A DNA stretch of 64,000 nt from Zygnema cylindricum (Eukaryota > Streptophyta > Zygnematophyceae > Zygnematales > Zygnemataceae): contig JBBHKE010002503.1 in NCBI GenBank assembly GCA_037447655.1, positions 107,710 through 171,709 of the forward strand, given 5' to 3'. Position 1 is the first letter of the stretch. Each line of letters starts with the position of its first letter. Made by a program: the position numbers and the translations under genes. The notes under the pieces were generated by a model, which was given only the letters and a program-made list of their open reading frames with translations, made no database searches and was not told the origin of the DNA. Shown here one piece after another: positions 35,901-46,214 of this stretch.

Positions 35901-37067
35901 TTTACTCTCTACCAACGACGTAGAAAACAGATTTTCTTAAAGTCACGCACAAATAAAACATTGTGAAGAGTCCTTTCAATTGCTTTTCCTTCTACATCAA
36001 CTAGTAAGGACACATCACCCACAGCACGAGTCTGGACACTCATTCCACAAGCATAATAAATATTTTTCTCCGACGTTGCTTTCATATTTTTGAAGATGGC
36101 CTTATTCCAGCACATGTGGGCTAACGCTCCTGTATCCATTATCCATCCAGGGTCCTTCGCGCCCTCCATTGCAGCCGCCATAGCAAATAGATCTGTAACG
36201 TCCTCCGTAAAAACCGCCAAAGTCTCGTCTTGGAGAGACGAAGAAGCCAAAAATAGTGCATTTCCACGAGGTATAGGCCCCGTGAAGCCTTTGTAAAACT
36301 AGCTTTGTTGCCATCTCGGCCAGTGTATACCTGTATCGTTAGCTTTTTTAAGCTTAGGATAGAATTTGTATCCATGACCTCTCTCACTACAATAAAAACA
36401 TGCATTGTTGGATTGTCTATTTCCACCTTGATTAAACTGTCTGAACTGATTAAACTGATTCCTTTGCTGATTAAACTGTCATTTTCTCTCAAAGTCTGAA
36501 TTAAAAGCCTCTACTTGCTCAACATTGAGAATATTAGATGTAGCTTCCTCTTCTAGTAAAATGTTGATGGCTAACTGTAAAGTCCAGCTTGCTTTATCTT
36601 TTTGTTTGAGCATATCAGATGCTCCTTTCATACTACGAAGGAGACCCCCCATGAGTAATGCTGCCTGTTGAAAAGGAGGAAACACCCCACCTACACAAGT
36701 ATGTGCATCTAGAAGCATACGAAATTTGTTAGAATATTCAGCCATTGTACCGCCAGTGTACTTATAGTCCCAAATTTTTCCAGCCAATAGAAGCTCTTCT
36801 TGGATATTGGCCTTTTCATAATCACTTTTAAGGGATTTCCAGATATCAATTGTTTTTTTCATTTTTATCCGAGACATAGCTAAGTCCTCAGATATACAGA
36901 ATTTCAGAATAGAACAAACTTGCGTATTTTTCTTAGACCATGACGGATCAGATTCATCAGTGAACCATCAAATATATCCAAAGATTGACATTCTCAAAAT
37001 GTGTCTCCACCATATCCGCCCAGTAAACATACTTATCACCTGAAAAGATAGGAATTCTTGATGACAT
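32982..37067 (-). pseudogene. Broken copia gag-pol
   Basis: Gag begins at the ATG at 37,067, overlapping the primer region (MSSRIPIFSGDKY). In order: gag helices (36,877-36,479); zinc knuckle C-x2-C-x4-H-x4-Y (last Cys replaced) near 36,390; protease W-I-M-D-T-G-A at ~36,145; pre-integrase L-W-H-K-R-L-G-H and C-D-G-C; integrase H-S-D-V-F-G, D-N-G-G-E-Y and P-E-K-N-G-V-S-E-R; reverse transcriptase (34,553-33,213) with Y-V-D-D; RNase H ending near 32,982 with C-D-S-Q and K-S-K-H. Breaks: frameshift near 36,960, TGA at ~36,477, TAG at ~36,300, frameshift near 35,930, TAA at 35,430 and ~35,325, TAG at 34,800, a stop near 34,598 and TAG at 33,213. Not functional as a whole. Confidence 0.9.
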
Positions 37068-37077
37068 GCCCATAACC

Positions 37078-37792
37078 TGTTTTTCTACAACCAACGGTGT
37101 AGGTGGAGGAGCAGCAGTAGTAGTAGAAGTAGACATGATACACTCTCAGAAGCTATCAAGAATCCTTCCAAACAGTTGTTTTTAAGTGCTCACCAATTCT
37201 TATACAAGCATACAAACCTCACAAAACTCTATCAGAATATAGAGTAGCATAAACACTGATAACTCCCAAAGTTTTAGCACAATTGACCCGACAACACTCA
37301 AGATATAATACTCAGAAGTTTCTTAAAAATTGTCTGCAGTTGATGCATAATATGTACTGAGTCCTAAGTCTTATATTGTGTTGAGCTGGCAACACCAGTG
37401 TACTTCAGAGGTATGTCAAACCACCAAGCTACCACTAAGCTGTCAAGCTACCACTGAGCTATCAGTAAGCTACCACTGAGCTATCACTAAAGTACCACTG
37501 AGTTACCCACTAAGTTGCTCAATCCTGTACAGAATCACATTAAGAATATCAAACGCTGCGTTGTCCGTACGGACCATATCAAATATAATCGTGGTTGCGT
37601 TGTCCTGTCTGTGTTGCAGCTTCGCTGCTGCGCCGCTCTGCTGCTGCGTAGCTACGCTGCTCTGTCTGTATAGCAGCTGCGCTGCTCTGTCTGTATAGCA
37701 GCTGCGCTGCTCTGTATGTATAGCAGTTGCGCTGCTCTGTCTGTATAGCAGCTGCGCTGCTTTGAGACTGAAAGCTTTCCAAAAAGACAACA
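37078..37792 (-). repeat. 5' LTR, 715 bp
   Basis: Same borders as the 3' copy. It has about four CTGTCTGTATAGCAGCTGCG units where the other LTR has three; unit-number change explains part of the length difference. Many substitutions separate the two, so the insertion is not recent. Confidence 0.9.
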
Positions 37793-37811
37793 ACTTTCAC
37801 CTACTTTAAAA

Positions 37812-38248
37812 CTAAGGTTTTTTGGTAGGCCTTTTGTTGGCCGCCTTCAGCGTAAGTTGTGTTACGGGCTTTCCATGTGATATTCGTAGATCACTACTTT
37901 CATCAGCGATTGTCCGATCGTCCAAATCTGACGATAGTCCTATTGTAAGTTGTGTTACGGGCTTTTCATGTGATCTTATTAGATCGTTACTTTCATCAAG
38001 GACCGTCAGATCGTTGAAATCTGACGGTTTAAATAAAACGTCGTTTAAAACACACAAAAAAAAAGTTTTTTGTCCAATTTTGTTTTTTAAATGACGTTTA
38101 ATTCTCTATCAATCCATGATTAACTCAACCCTGTTACTATTTTATTTCATTTTGCGTCCAATACAATATGGGTCTTAAAGGTATATTGTATTTTTTGCGT
38201 ACAATACGCATATTGTATGTGCCTCTTTCACCTACTTTAAAATTATGG
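37812..38248. mobile_element. CCATAGTT-family element, direct copy
   Basis: Follows the interrupted copy directly: 'taggccttttgttgg', two GTAAGTTGTGTTACGGGCTT blocks, 'ctgacggtttaaataaaacg', 'caatacaatatgggtcttaa', right end CTACTTTAAAATTATGG. Confidence 0.65.
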
Positions 38249-38273
38249 TTAGGAGCTCGTTGTAGTGTACAAA

Positions 38274-38731
38274 TCATAGTTTTAAAGTAGGTGAAAGAGG
38301 CCCATACAATATGCTTATTGTACGCAAAACATACAATATGGCCTTAAGACCCATATTGTATTGGCCGAAAAATGAAATAAAATAGTAGCAGGGTTGAGTT
38401 GCACATGGATCGATAGAGAATCAAACGTCATGTCTAAATTTGAAAAAAAAATCGGACAAAAATATATTTTTCTGTGAGTTTTGAACGACTTTTTATTTAA
38501 ACCGTCGGATTTGGACGATCTGACGGTCGTTGATGAAAGTAACGATCTAAGAATATCACATGAAAAACCCATAACAAAACGTACGATAGGACTGTCGGCA
38601 GATTCGGACGATCGCACGGTCGCTGATGAAAGTAGCGATCTAAGAAGATCACATGGAAAGCCCGTAACACAACTTACGCTAAAGGCGACCTACAGAAGGC
38701 CTACCAAAAAAAACCTACTTTTGAACTATGG
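38274..38731. mobile_element. CCATAGTT-family element, inverted copy
   Basis: Reverse complement of 37,812-38,248 over its whole length, 25 bases away; begins CATAGTTTTAAAGTAGGTGA and ends CTACTTTTGAACTATGG. Carries a 163-codon frame that exists only because the repeat lacks stops in that frame. Confidence 0.7.
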
Positions 38732-38756
38732 TACAAATGTCCATAGTTTGTCCGAA

Positions 38757-38860
38757 GCTCGTTGGCGTCTACAAATGTCCGCAGTTTGTTGGCGTCTACA
38801 TGTGTCGCAAGACATTGGCGACGTCTACAACTATCACATTTTCGAAGTAGTGAAGGCGCA
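38757..38860. repeat. Degenerate TTGGCGTCTACAA repeats
   Basis: GTTGGCGTCTACAAATGTC is followed by two further variants at ~30-base spacing. Similar arrays lie at 39,800-40,010 and 43,680-43,850. Confidence 0.55.
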
Positions 38861-38864
38861 AGTA

Positions 38865-39215
38865 AGGGTACGTCTCCATGTGTTAAAGCATCGACTTTAT
38901 TTTGTCATTTTCACCCAAAACGCAGTTCCGTACGAGAAAAACTTTAGCCCTACAAAAAAAACAATTCTTTAAAAGTAAAGCAATCGTCAAGTCGATACTT
39001 TGGATGTACTTCATGTTTGTCGTCATCTTAACAAATTTTGACGTTTTCCTTTTTTGGACCCCCGGGCAAGAGAATATAGTCAGTAAAAAAACTTCCTAAA
39101 AAATCACCTCGTGAGGTGATTTCATGGAAAGTACCGGCCAAACAACGAATGCAAAACGACTGACGCTCGCGCTACAGGAGTGGGAAAATTTTAGGTCGAT
39201 AAAAAAAAAAAAATG
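38865..39215. repeat. Left arm of a long inverted repeat
   Basis: Pairs with 42,600-42,965: shared blocks include TTTCACCCAAAACGCAGTT, CGTACGAGAAAAACTTTAG, GTCAAGTCGATACTTTG, TTCATGTTTGTCGTCA and CAAACAACGAATG, in mirror order. Contains the palindrome AAATCACCTCGTGAGGTGAT. Confidence 0.75.
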
Positions 39216-40562
39216 TCGCTTTGCGACCTATACAATTTTTGTTTTCAGGGGTCTCTCGCTTTCAACGTCATTTCACCGAGGTGAAATCCGCGAGAGAGTA
39301 GCTTCTCTCCTTATACTGTACGCTCTCCACCTACCGTACACTCTCTTCCATTTCCACCATCACGCTCCCTCACACTGCATGTCTCACACAAATGAAAAGT
39401 TTTTGAAACTGTTTTTTTTTTTTTTTTTTTTTAAATTGCGATGAAGCACTCGTAAAAACGTCTCAGCAAAAAGGTTTCCTGGCAGTTTTTATGCAACAGA
39501 TTAACTTTTCTCCGCAAGAGATTATTTTTCTGTAGAAGGTGTGGAAAAGGAAGAAATTGCGAAGTAAAGAATTCCTTAGTTTTGTAAAAACACGCAGGCG
39601 GTAAGGAGTCAGCTGAACATCGGTAACAGGGTTAGAGTGTGACAGAGGTTGTAGGGTAGGAGTGTGACAACGATAGCAGGGTAAGAGTGTGACACCGCTA
39701 GGAGGGTTGGAGTGTGACATCGATAGTGGGGTAGGAGTGTGTTGATTGTTGAACACATGGTATGATGTGGTCTGGTGTCTAGAATGTCACGGTCAACATT
39801 ACGATGTCACGTCATGTCGCGAGAGTTGTGACACCATTTGTCATTGTAGACGTGTACATCCGTCATTTAGTTTTTGAGACGTCACCAATTGTCGCGTGTA
39901 TTGTAGACGTTTACAACCGTCGTAGATATTGCGTACGTCATTATTCATAGTATGTTTCGTAGTCGTTTCCAACCGTCGCAAGTTGTACCCACATCTAGAC
40001 CCGTCACATTCTAAAGTTTCGATTTGGTTTTTGCACATTGAGACGTTTTTCAATGTAGTAAGCGATACTTTGAAACAGTATTTTAGACTATAGTGAAGTG
40101 TTCCGTACTACTTTGAAAAGCGTCCCTATGTGCGAAAATGAAATCGGAACTTTGAAATGTGACAGTTGTAGAAGTAGGTACAACTTTGTGACGATTGACG
40201 ACGACTACGAAACTTCTGACTATCGGTAACGCCAGCAAAAACAACGATGGTTGTAGACGTCTAGATTTTTGTAATTTTGTGACATGGCAGCATAGAGGTA
40301 CCAAACGTTTTAAACGCACGCATGAAACGTTGATAAAATAATGATATATGCGCACCGAACACATGCATTTTTTTTTTAAATGCGTTGACCGAATTTGACT
40401 TCATAATAAAGTTGTTGAAAAGATGTAATTAATAGTTCACTTCTCTATTTTAGTTTTACTTTAAAGAAAGAGAGTGAGGATCAAAGGCACGCCATGGCTG
40501 CCGCCATATTTAGAAAGTGGCAGATTTTGAAGAAGAGGATATTTTACTAAAATGTTACCTAA

Positions 40563-40640
40563 GTCTAGATTTGAACCTGGGTGTGTGAACCAGTGTGATC
40601 CAGTATGTAAATGTATGCCTTATCCATTATGGCGTTATCA
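40563..40640 (-). ncRNA. tRNA-like relic (tRNA-Arg-like A and B boxes)
   Basis: On the minus strand 'taatggataaggc' resembles the D-arm/A box of tRNA-Arg and, ~40 bases on, 'caggttcaaatct' resembles a T-arm/B box. The acceptor stem and T stem do not pair well, so it is a pseudo-tRNA or a SINE head and not a working tRNA. Confidence 0.3.
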
Positions 40641-41078
40641 AAACGATACACTTTTCGGGTTTCAAAGATATATAAACATTAACGCTACAGCTAATTAACA
40701 AAAAGAGCAATTCATGCATGTACGCGAATCTGAACCGTGTAAAATATGTTTTGATCGGACGGCCGGCATTGTAGCCGCCACGCAAAGTGAGCTTTTGGCG
40801 TCATTTGGAGATAGCGTCACGCGGTGCCACGTTATTTGATATCGGAGAAGATGGGAGCGGAACCATGGCTCCCGAGTGTGTCACCTTGTAGACCATGTCG
40901 TACAATGGTCGTACAATAAGTACATCTCCTATTGTACCTTCTTGTACTATATAGTGTTCCTATTGGACTAGGGTTTAGTAGTAGGTAGTCATGAGTAGGC
41001 AGACCAAGACTTAGTGATATTTATGTACCTCCCTCTAAGAGAGCTTGTAACTATAAATATCATATTTGACCAGCCATA

Positions 41079-41285
41079 ACTTACTGCTCAGGGGAGCAAA
41101 TTTAGTGATTATTTTTTGCGTTTGACTCAAGGGAGTCTTCTCCTTCCAAGGGTGAGTGTAGTCACAATATTTGTGTGCCTGAGCGACACTTATTCAGTGG
41201 GAAAGTGGAAGGGGAAAATATTATCCTAGAGGCTTTACATAGGCTCCTCATTCTGTGGGTCAATGGAGACCACATAATTTCAAAA
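41079..41285. repeat. Dispersed ~200-bp repeat, copy 2
   Basis: Diverged copy of 8376-8605 in the same orientation (CATAACTTACTGCTCAGGGG; 'tatcctagaggct'). Confidence 0.5.
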
Positions 41286-42599
41286 ATAGAAAATAAAAAG
41301 CATTTAACAAAAGTAATACTACAACTTAGGGTATGTGCCAATGTATAAAAGTACTGATTTTTTAGTATATCTTCTGTCAAAGATTTTCCAGCGGCTTCCG
41401 CTGGCTTTGCATCCACGATGGCGGAAGGCTCATGGCCTCTGCCACGTGTATCCACATAATCACGCGTTCGTGGCGGATATTTATTCACCTTTCCACGAGG
41501 CGCAATGCTTTACATTCAGGCTCCTAAAATTGAACTCTTTCAGGCCAGTTGTTGCAAACATGAAGGCTTTACCGACGGCATATCCGATTTTGCATCCGAC
41601 TGTCAAGGTTTACGCCCATAACCTTGGAGAATCATATCGGTCATCCAGTAACTTAGATTTTCTGAAAAAAAAAAGTGGTACGGCATTGTAAGTCCGTCAG
41701 TAAACAACCACATTTTCAAATTAAAACCCTAAATGTAACTTCACCCTAATTGAAGCAAAAATTGACGTTAATATTGGAACTGTTTAAACTACTGTAGCGT
41801 TATTACTCTAATGCCAAATATTTGCATTATTTCGTACAGATGTTCAAAATAAGTGTTAGTTAATCGTGTCGACCGGGAAGTTTGAGTGCGTCGCGCAAAA
41901 AAGCGTACTCATATTTGATTTCAAGTCATAAAGACGAAGGAAAATAACGCTGACCTGTTCTCACATGTTCAGGCGTCGAATATGTGAACACGAAGTATCG
42001 CGGCTACCCTAAAAACATGGGACCGTGTTTCGATTCCTTAACTTTAACAACGATTCACGGTGTACTTTTAACATTTTTTTTTTATAATTCCGTACATTCA
42101 GTTCGTACATTAAATTCGTCCACGAAAGCCACGAATTTTACGAAAATTTCAAAATCTTAAAAATTTAACGTATTTTCGTAAAAAAGTGAAAATCCGTACG
42201 TTTGGTACCTCTATGCATGGCAAATGTTTAGGGTTTTGTGACATTGTGATGCCATGCTCACTTGTGACAACGTCGATGTCACAAAATTCAAAAACTTTTT
42301 GCCATGGCTATCCGATTTCGTTTTACCGACTTTTTTCAATCGACTTACCATAAAAATATACATAAAGGTAGTTAAAATAATTACCTTTTAAATATCTTTC
42401 ATTTAATACCAGTAATGTCGTGCTTCATTCTAAAAAGGGAGAGATAAAAGCGATAGTGTGAGAGGGAGAAGGGAGAAGCGACGACGACGCAAAATTCAGC
42501 AAAAGGACCCATGAATGAAAGTGGAGGTCAGGAGCACCTGAATATTTTTTTCCGTACATGTTCGTATTTTTCGTATATGCACGTGACGGGCAGGGAGAA

Positions 42600-42965
42600 A
42601 AATAGAGAGTGCTCTCGCTCGTCCTAAATTTTACTACTCGTGTAGCGCGTGCGTGGACCGTTTTTCATTCGTTGTTTGGGCGGTACTTTCTTTGAAATCA
42701 GGTCGCGAGGTGATTTTTGATGAAGTTTTTTTACAGGCTGTATTTTCTTGCTCGGGGATCGAAAAAAAAAAAAAGCCTACATTCGTTAACTTGACGACAA
42801 ACATGAAATACATTCAAAGTATCGACTTGACGTTTGCCGTACTTTTAAAGAACTGATTTTCTTGTACAACTAAAGTTTTTCTCGTACGAAACTGCGTTTT
42901 GGGTGAAAACGACATAATAAAGTAGATACTTTAATGCATGGGGACGTACCCATAGGCACACTTTG
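42600..42965. repeat. Right arm of a long inverted repeat
   Basis: Reverse-complement partner of 38,865-39,215, roughly 80% alike by eye. Has AAATCAGGTCGCGAGGTGAT where the left arm has the full palindrome. The arms are 3.4 kb apart. Confidence 0.75.
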
Positions 42966-45900
42966 AAAAGTACACTGTAAAATCTACGCTAAAATCCAAA
43001 GTAGCGTTTAAAAGTTTTGGTTACATGGGAACACACCCTATCTCGCTTTCAAACTGTAAACGACGAGTCGTCAGATGCTACAGCCCTAGCCGGCCCACGG
43101 AGACCCAGACATATGGCACAATCCCTTGCGGTCACTCGGAACACTAGCACGACCCGTCCAACGGAGGTCCGGTCATACAGTACAATTCCAAGCTTTACAA
43201 ACTTAAGCGGTGTGGCCATGTGCTAAAGTAAAGGTTTTTTCGAAATGGGACTTGCAATGATATAATTTTATGCCGTACGAAAAATGGGTGAGAACCAAAC
43301 TACAATTTGCTTTCTCTTAAAACTTTCAACGTACTCTAGTTTGGCGTTATCATCTTTTCGACCCACTTCACTTCACACCAACTCATCTTCAAACTTCTAA
43401 TTAAATCAACTCGCGAGGTGATTTTATTTAAAGTAATAATCATTTCACGAATAGGAAAACGTTATTGCACGCGTCAAATGTTTTTTTAAATATTTTTGCA
43501 GTAAGGGGAGAACATGTAAAAGATTTGTTTGTTCTTTTGCAAACAATATGTTTGTTTATACGTAATTTGTATCACGCGTGGGTCTTTGGTAATGAGTGAC
43601 ATTTTACCGAAGATAACTCCTTGAAGGCGCCTCACTCCCTCTCTTTGTCACGCGAAACATTCGATGTCACTTTGACAAGAGACATTTGCAAACGTCTATG
43701 ATTGTGTATTTTGTCCACGTGTTGGCGTCTACAACTTTCAAACCGTTTGTTGACGTTTACATCCGTCGCAAGTTTCGTAGACCTCTACAACTATCCCACA
43801 TTTTGTTGACGTCTACAACTGTTACATATTGCAAGTAACGAAGGCCCGAGTATCGCGACTTATTTTTACCTGAAAACATAAGCTAGTCTTAATAATACTA
43901 TTTAAGGTAAATCATTACAATAATCTCCCACTACTCTTTTCACTAAATTAGGATTATGCATTCGTAATTTGCATTCACAATGATAAACCTTTAAAGCTTA
44001 TAATGATGGTTACTTATTTGCGTTCGATATAACGTCATTATCATTACTTTTAACAATAGGGCTTAAATTCAACAATCCCAAATATAGGCATTAACAATAA
44101 TTAAGAGAGTGAAGTATAGTCTTGTGTATAGGGTAATTTCTTATAGTGAAAAGTCTAAAATCGATACATCAAATTACTGAACAGTGAGAGGGACGGATGT
44201 ACAGCTCCGCGCCCAAAAAAAATTATTGCTATATATTTGGTGGGAGATGGGATCCGTACAACTACATTTCATAAATGAATTAGGGAAAATGTATGAAAGT
44301 ATTAGGGAGGGGGGGGGTTTTTGAGGGGGGGGGGCTTTTGTGGGGGGGGGGGGGGGGGGGAGACTTTTTAATTATTTTTGACAATCCATTCCGTACCAAC
44401 GTGCTCAGGTATCGCGAGCATTTAATAACTCATCGCTAAATATCAAACTTGATTGTTATAGTTGCCATAACCATATACTAGACCGGTATATCAATTATCG
44501 GTAGGTCAACATATCGAATATCACCAAGAGGCTTTCAATATACAACACTAGTGAAATTCAACTATAATTTATTTGGAGTAAATTAGTGATACACAAATTT
44601 ATTAAATCATTGCAATTGCAATGTCATGCATAAAGCCAAATGAGGTTATCATAGCAGATGCCTAGTTATTAAGTGTAAAAAACGTGTATATCATTTTTTT
44701 TAAGGTTAATAGTAAATTTTGGGTAGTGATTTTTGAATTACTAATGCTACCTAGAAGGATACATAACAAGCATACTTCCACATTAATGGAATAACATGGT
44801 AAAAAAATAATGGGTATCGTCAGTTGGTATTGAGTTAGAATGTGTGGACAACCCGTAACTTATCGCGGTTTTTCTTAGATTAGCGAGAGGATTTCAGGCA
44901 CATATGTTACAATAATGTAACTGATCATATATATGATTTATAGGTTATAGTTATACAAATTGGTGCTGCAACATGTTACAATATTAAAGTCAATTTTCTT
45001 TTTAGAAACAACTTTTCTTACGCACGAGGTCGCATGGATGTAAAAGAGTAGTTATCCTAAAGTTTAGTGATAATAATTATTATAATAATTACTTGTATAC
45101 ATATTGGTATATAGTACATATTATAGCCAACAACCTTTAATAGTAGAAAAATTGTTTATTTACACTACACGTTTATGTTTAATAACACCATATCGTGCGC
45201 TATGTTTTAACAATTATTAATAGTGTTCATTTGTCCTAGTTTGTGTGTTCCTTTACTAAAAGAACATGTGCAAAATTTTACTTCTCATATTTTTTAATGA
45301 ACATTATATCTACCCCTTTGGCAATGGTCTCCCACTCCCTACCACATTCTTGTATAAAATCAAGAAAAAGGTATTTTAAGGAAATGCTTAAACTTAAAAG
45401 TGAGTAAAAAACAAGACACTCTATCATAGTAAGAATCTATCATGAAATAATAAGTGAGAATTTTATTTTTTGGGTGAAGACATTATATTGAAAGGGTGTA
45501 AGTAAAAAAAACATTTTTAGTTGAAGTTATTCTTTGAAAAGGGTATGAGGGCACATAAAGCCAATGGAGCCCTACAAAAAGCCAAGTTAGCCATCGCTAT
45601 TCGCTATTTTGTCATCACGATAGCGATTCAGATCGGTAAATATCGTGTAATGTCCTTGTCGATTATACCACTGCGATATATCGTTTATCGGTAGGTAAAA
45701 ATATCGATTATCCGTAGAGATTTCCGAACACAACACTAGGGAAATCCATTCTATGCGTGTAGTTACGGCAAGGTACACTTAGTGTGCACGCAACTTCGTC
45801 CCCCATCAAGGTCCGGGTTCAGTTCAAGATTTAGCTCGGCAAAGAAAAAAGCAAATGAAAACAAGAGTTTATGGGGTTCCATGTGAGTTCAAAATTTAAA

Positions 45901-46019
45901 ATTGTCGAGCTGATCTTCCGACGAATCGGAGTTATTGGAGTCACACCGAACTAAAGTTACTTCTGGCATCTATATGAAATGAAGGCTCGTTCAACATTCC
46001 TGCGTCCTCAGGAAAGAAA
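42966..46019. other. Repeat-rich intergenic region upstream of BRR2
   Basis: Contains GTTGACGTCTACAACT degenerate repeats (43,680-43,850), a G-run block (44,309-44,360) and two half-copies of the CACAACACT palindromic element (44,460-44,550; 45,590-45,742). No gene or RNA gene seen on either strand. Confidence 0.5.
44309..44360 (+). repeat. Three long G-runs, G-quadruplex candidate
   Basis: Runs of 9, 10 and 19 G separated by TTTTTGA and CTTTTGT(GT) loops in otherwise AT-rich DNA. Strong quadruplex potential; the similar spacers suggest duplication of a G-run unit. Lengths may be affected by sequencing of homopolymers. Confidence 0.8.
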
Positions 46020-46214
46020 ATATTTTCAGGTAAAAAGAGAAAAGTAAGAAGATTCTAAAGGCGCTAGGATCAGAGAAAACAGTGGAAAGGGAGAAAAAAG
46101 AAATAGTGGAGGCAAAACAGAGAAAACCGAGAAAAACGAGAGAAAACAGAAAGAAGAGAGGAAAAGATAAAGGAAACTGAAGAGGAACAGAAGGTTTGAA
46201 AGAAGAAGGCGGCC
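46020..46214 (+). promoter_or_regulatory. Purine-rich 5' leader of BRR2
   Basis: About 190 bases of almost pure A/G (GAGAAAA, AGAAGAGAGG) run up to the start codon in GGCGGCCATGGCT, a good plant start context. A leader is inferred from composition; no clear TATA box was fixed. Confidence 0.4.

Larger units (their letters stand above)
32120..37792 (-). mobile_element. Ty1/copia LTR retrotransposon, 5.67 kb, decayed
   Basis: Direct LTRs at 32,120-32,821 and 37,078-37,792 flank 4.26 kb of minus-strand gag-pol in copia order (gag, protease, integrase, reverse transcriptase, RNase H). The element is bounded by a 5-bp target duplication ACTTT (32,115-32,119 and 37,793-37,797), so insertion was by integrase and both ends are intact. 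Next to the 5' LTR the primer site reads GGTTATGGGC (minus strand, from 37,077), as in Drosophila copia, where it pairs with an internal half of initiator-Met tRNA. A purine tract (TTTAGGGGAC) precedes the 3' LTR. Stops and frameshifts make it non-autonomous. Confidence 0.92.
39216..42599. other. Interior of the inverted-repeat element; no gene seen
   Basis: Holds a palindrome ATTTCACCGAGGTGAAAT (39,273), a T-run at 39,411-39,432, GTGTGACA-containing tandem units with CGATAGCAGGG (39,610-39,740), degenerate GTAGACGTTTACAACCGTCG repeats (39,840-40,010), a tRNA-like relic (40,560-40,640) and a dispersed repeat (41,079). No transposase-like frame was recognised, so the element looks non-autonomous. 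Confidence 0.45.

Noticed and set aside
38481-38972. 163-codon frame
   Set aside because: Lies in the inverted CCATAGTT-family repeat and its neighbour; the direct copies do not keep the frame open in the same way.
38757-43850. CRISPR-like array from the TTGGCGTCTACAA repeats
   Set aside because: Units are degenerate, irregularly spaced, scattered and in a eukaryotic transposon context; no cas genes.
45811-45850. tRNA T-loop-like GGTTCAGTTC
   Set aside because: No matching A box or stems at the right distance on either strand.
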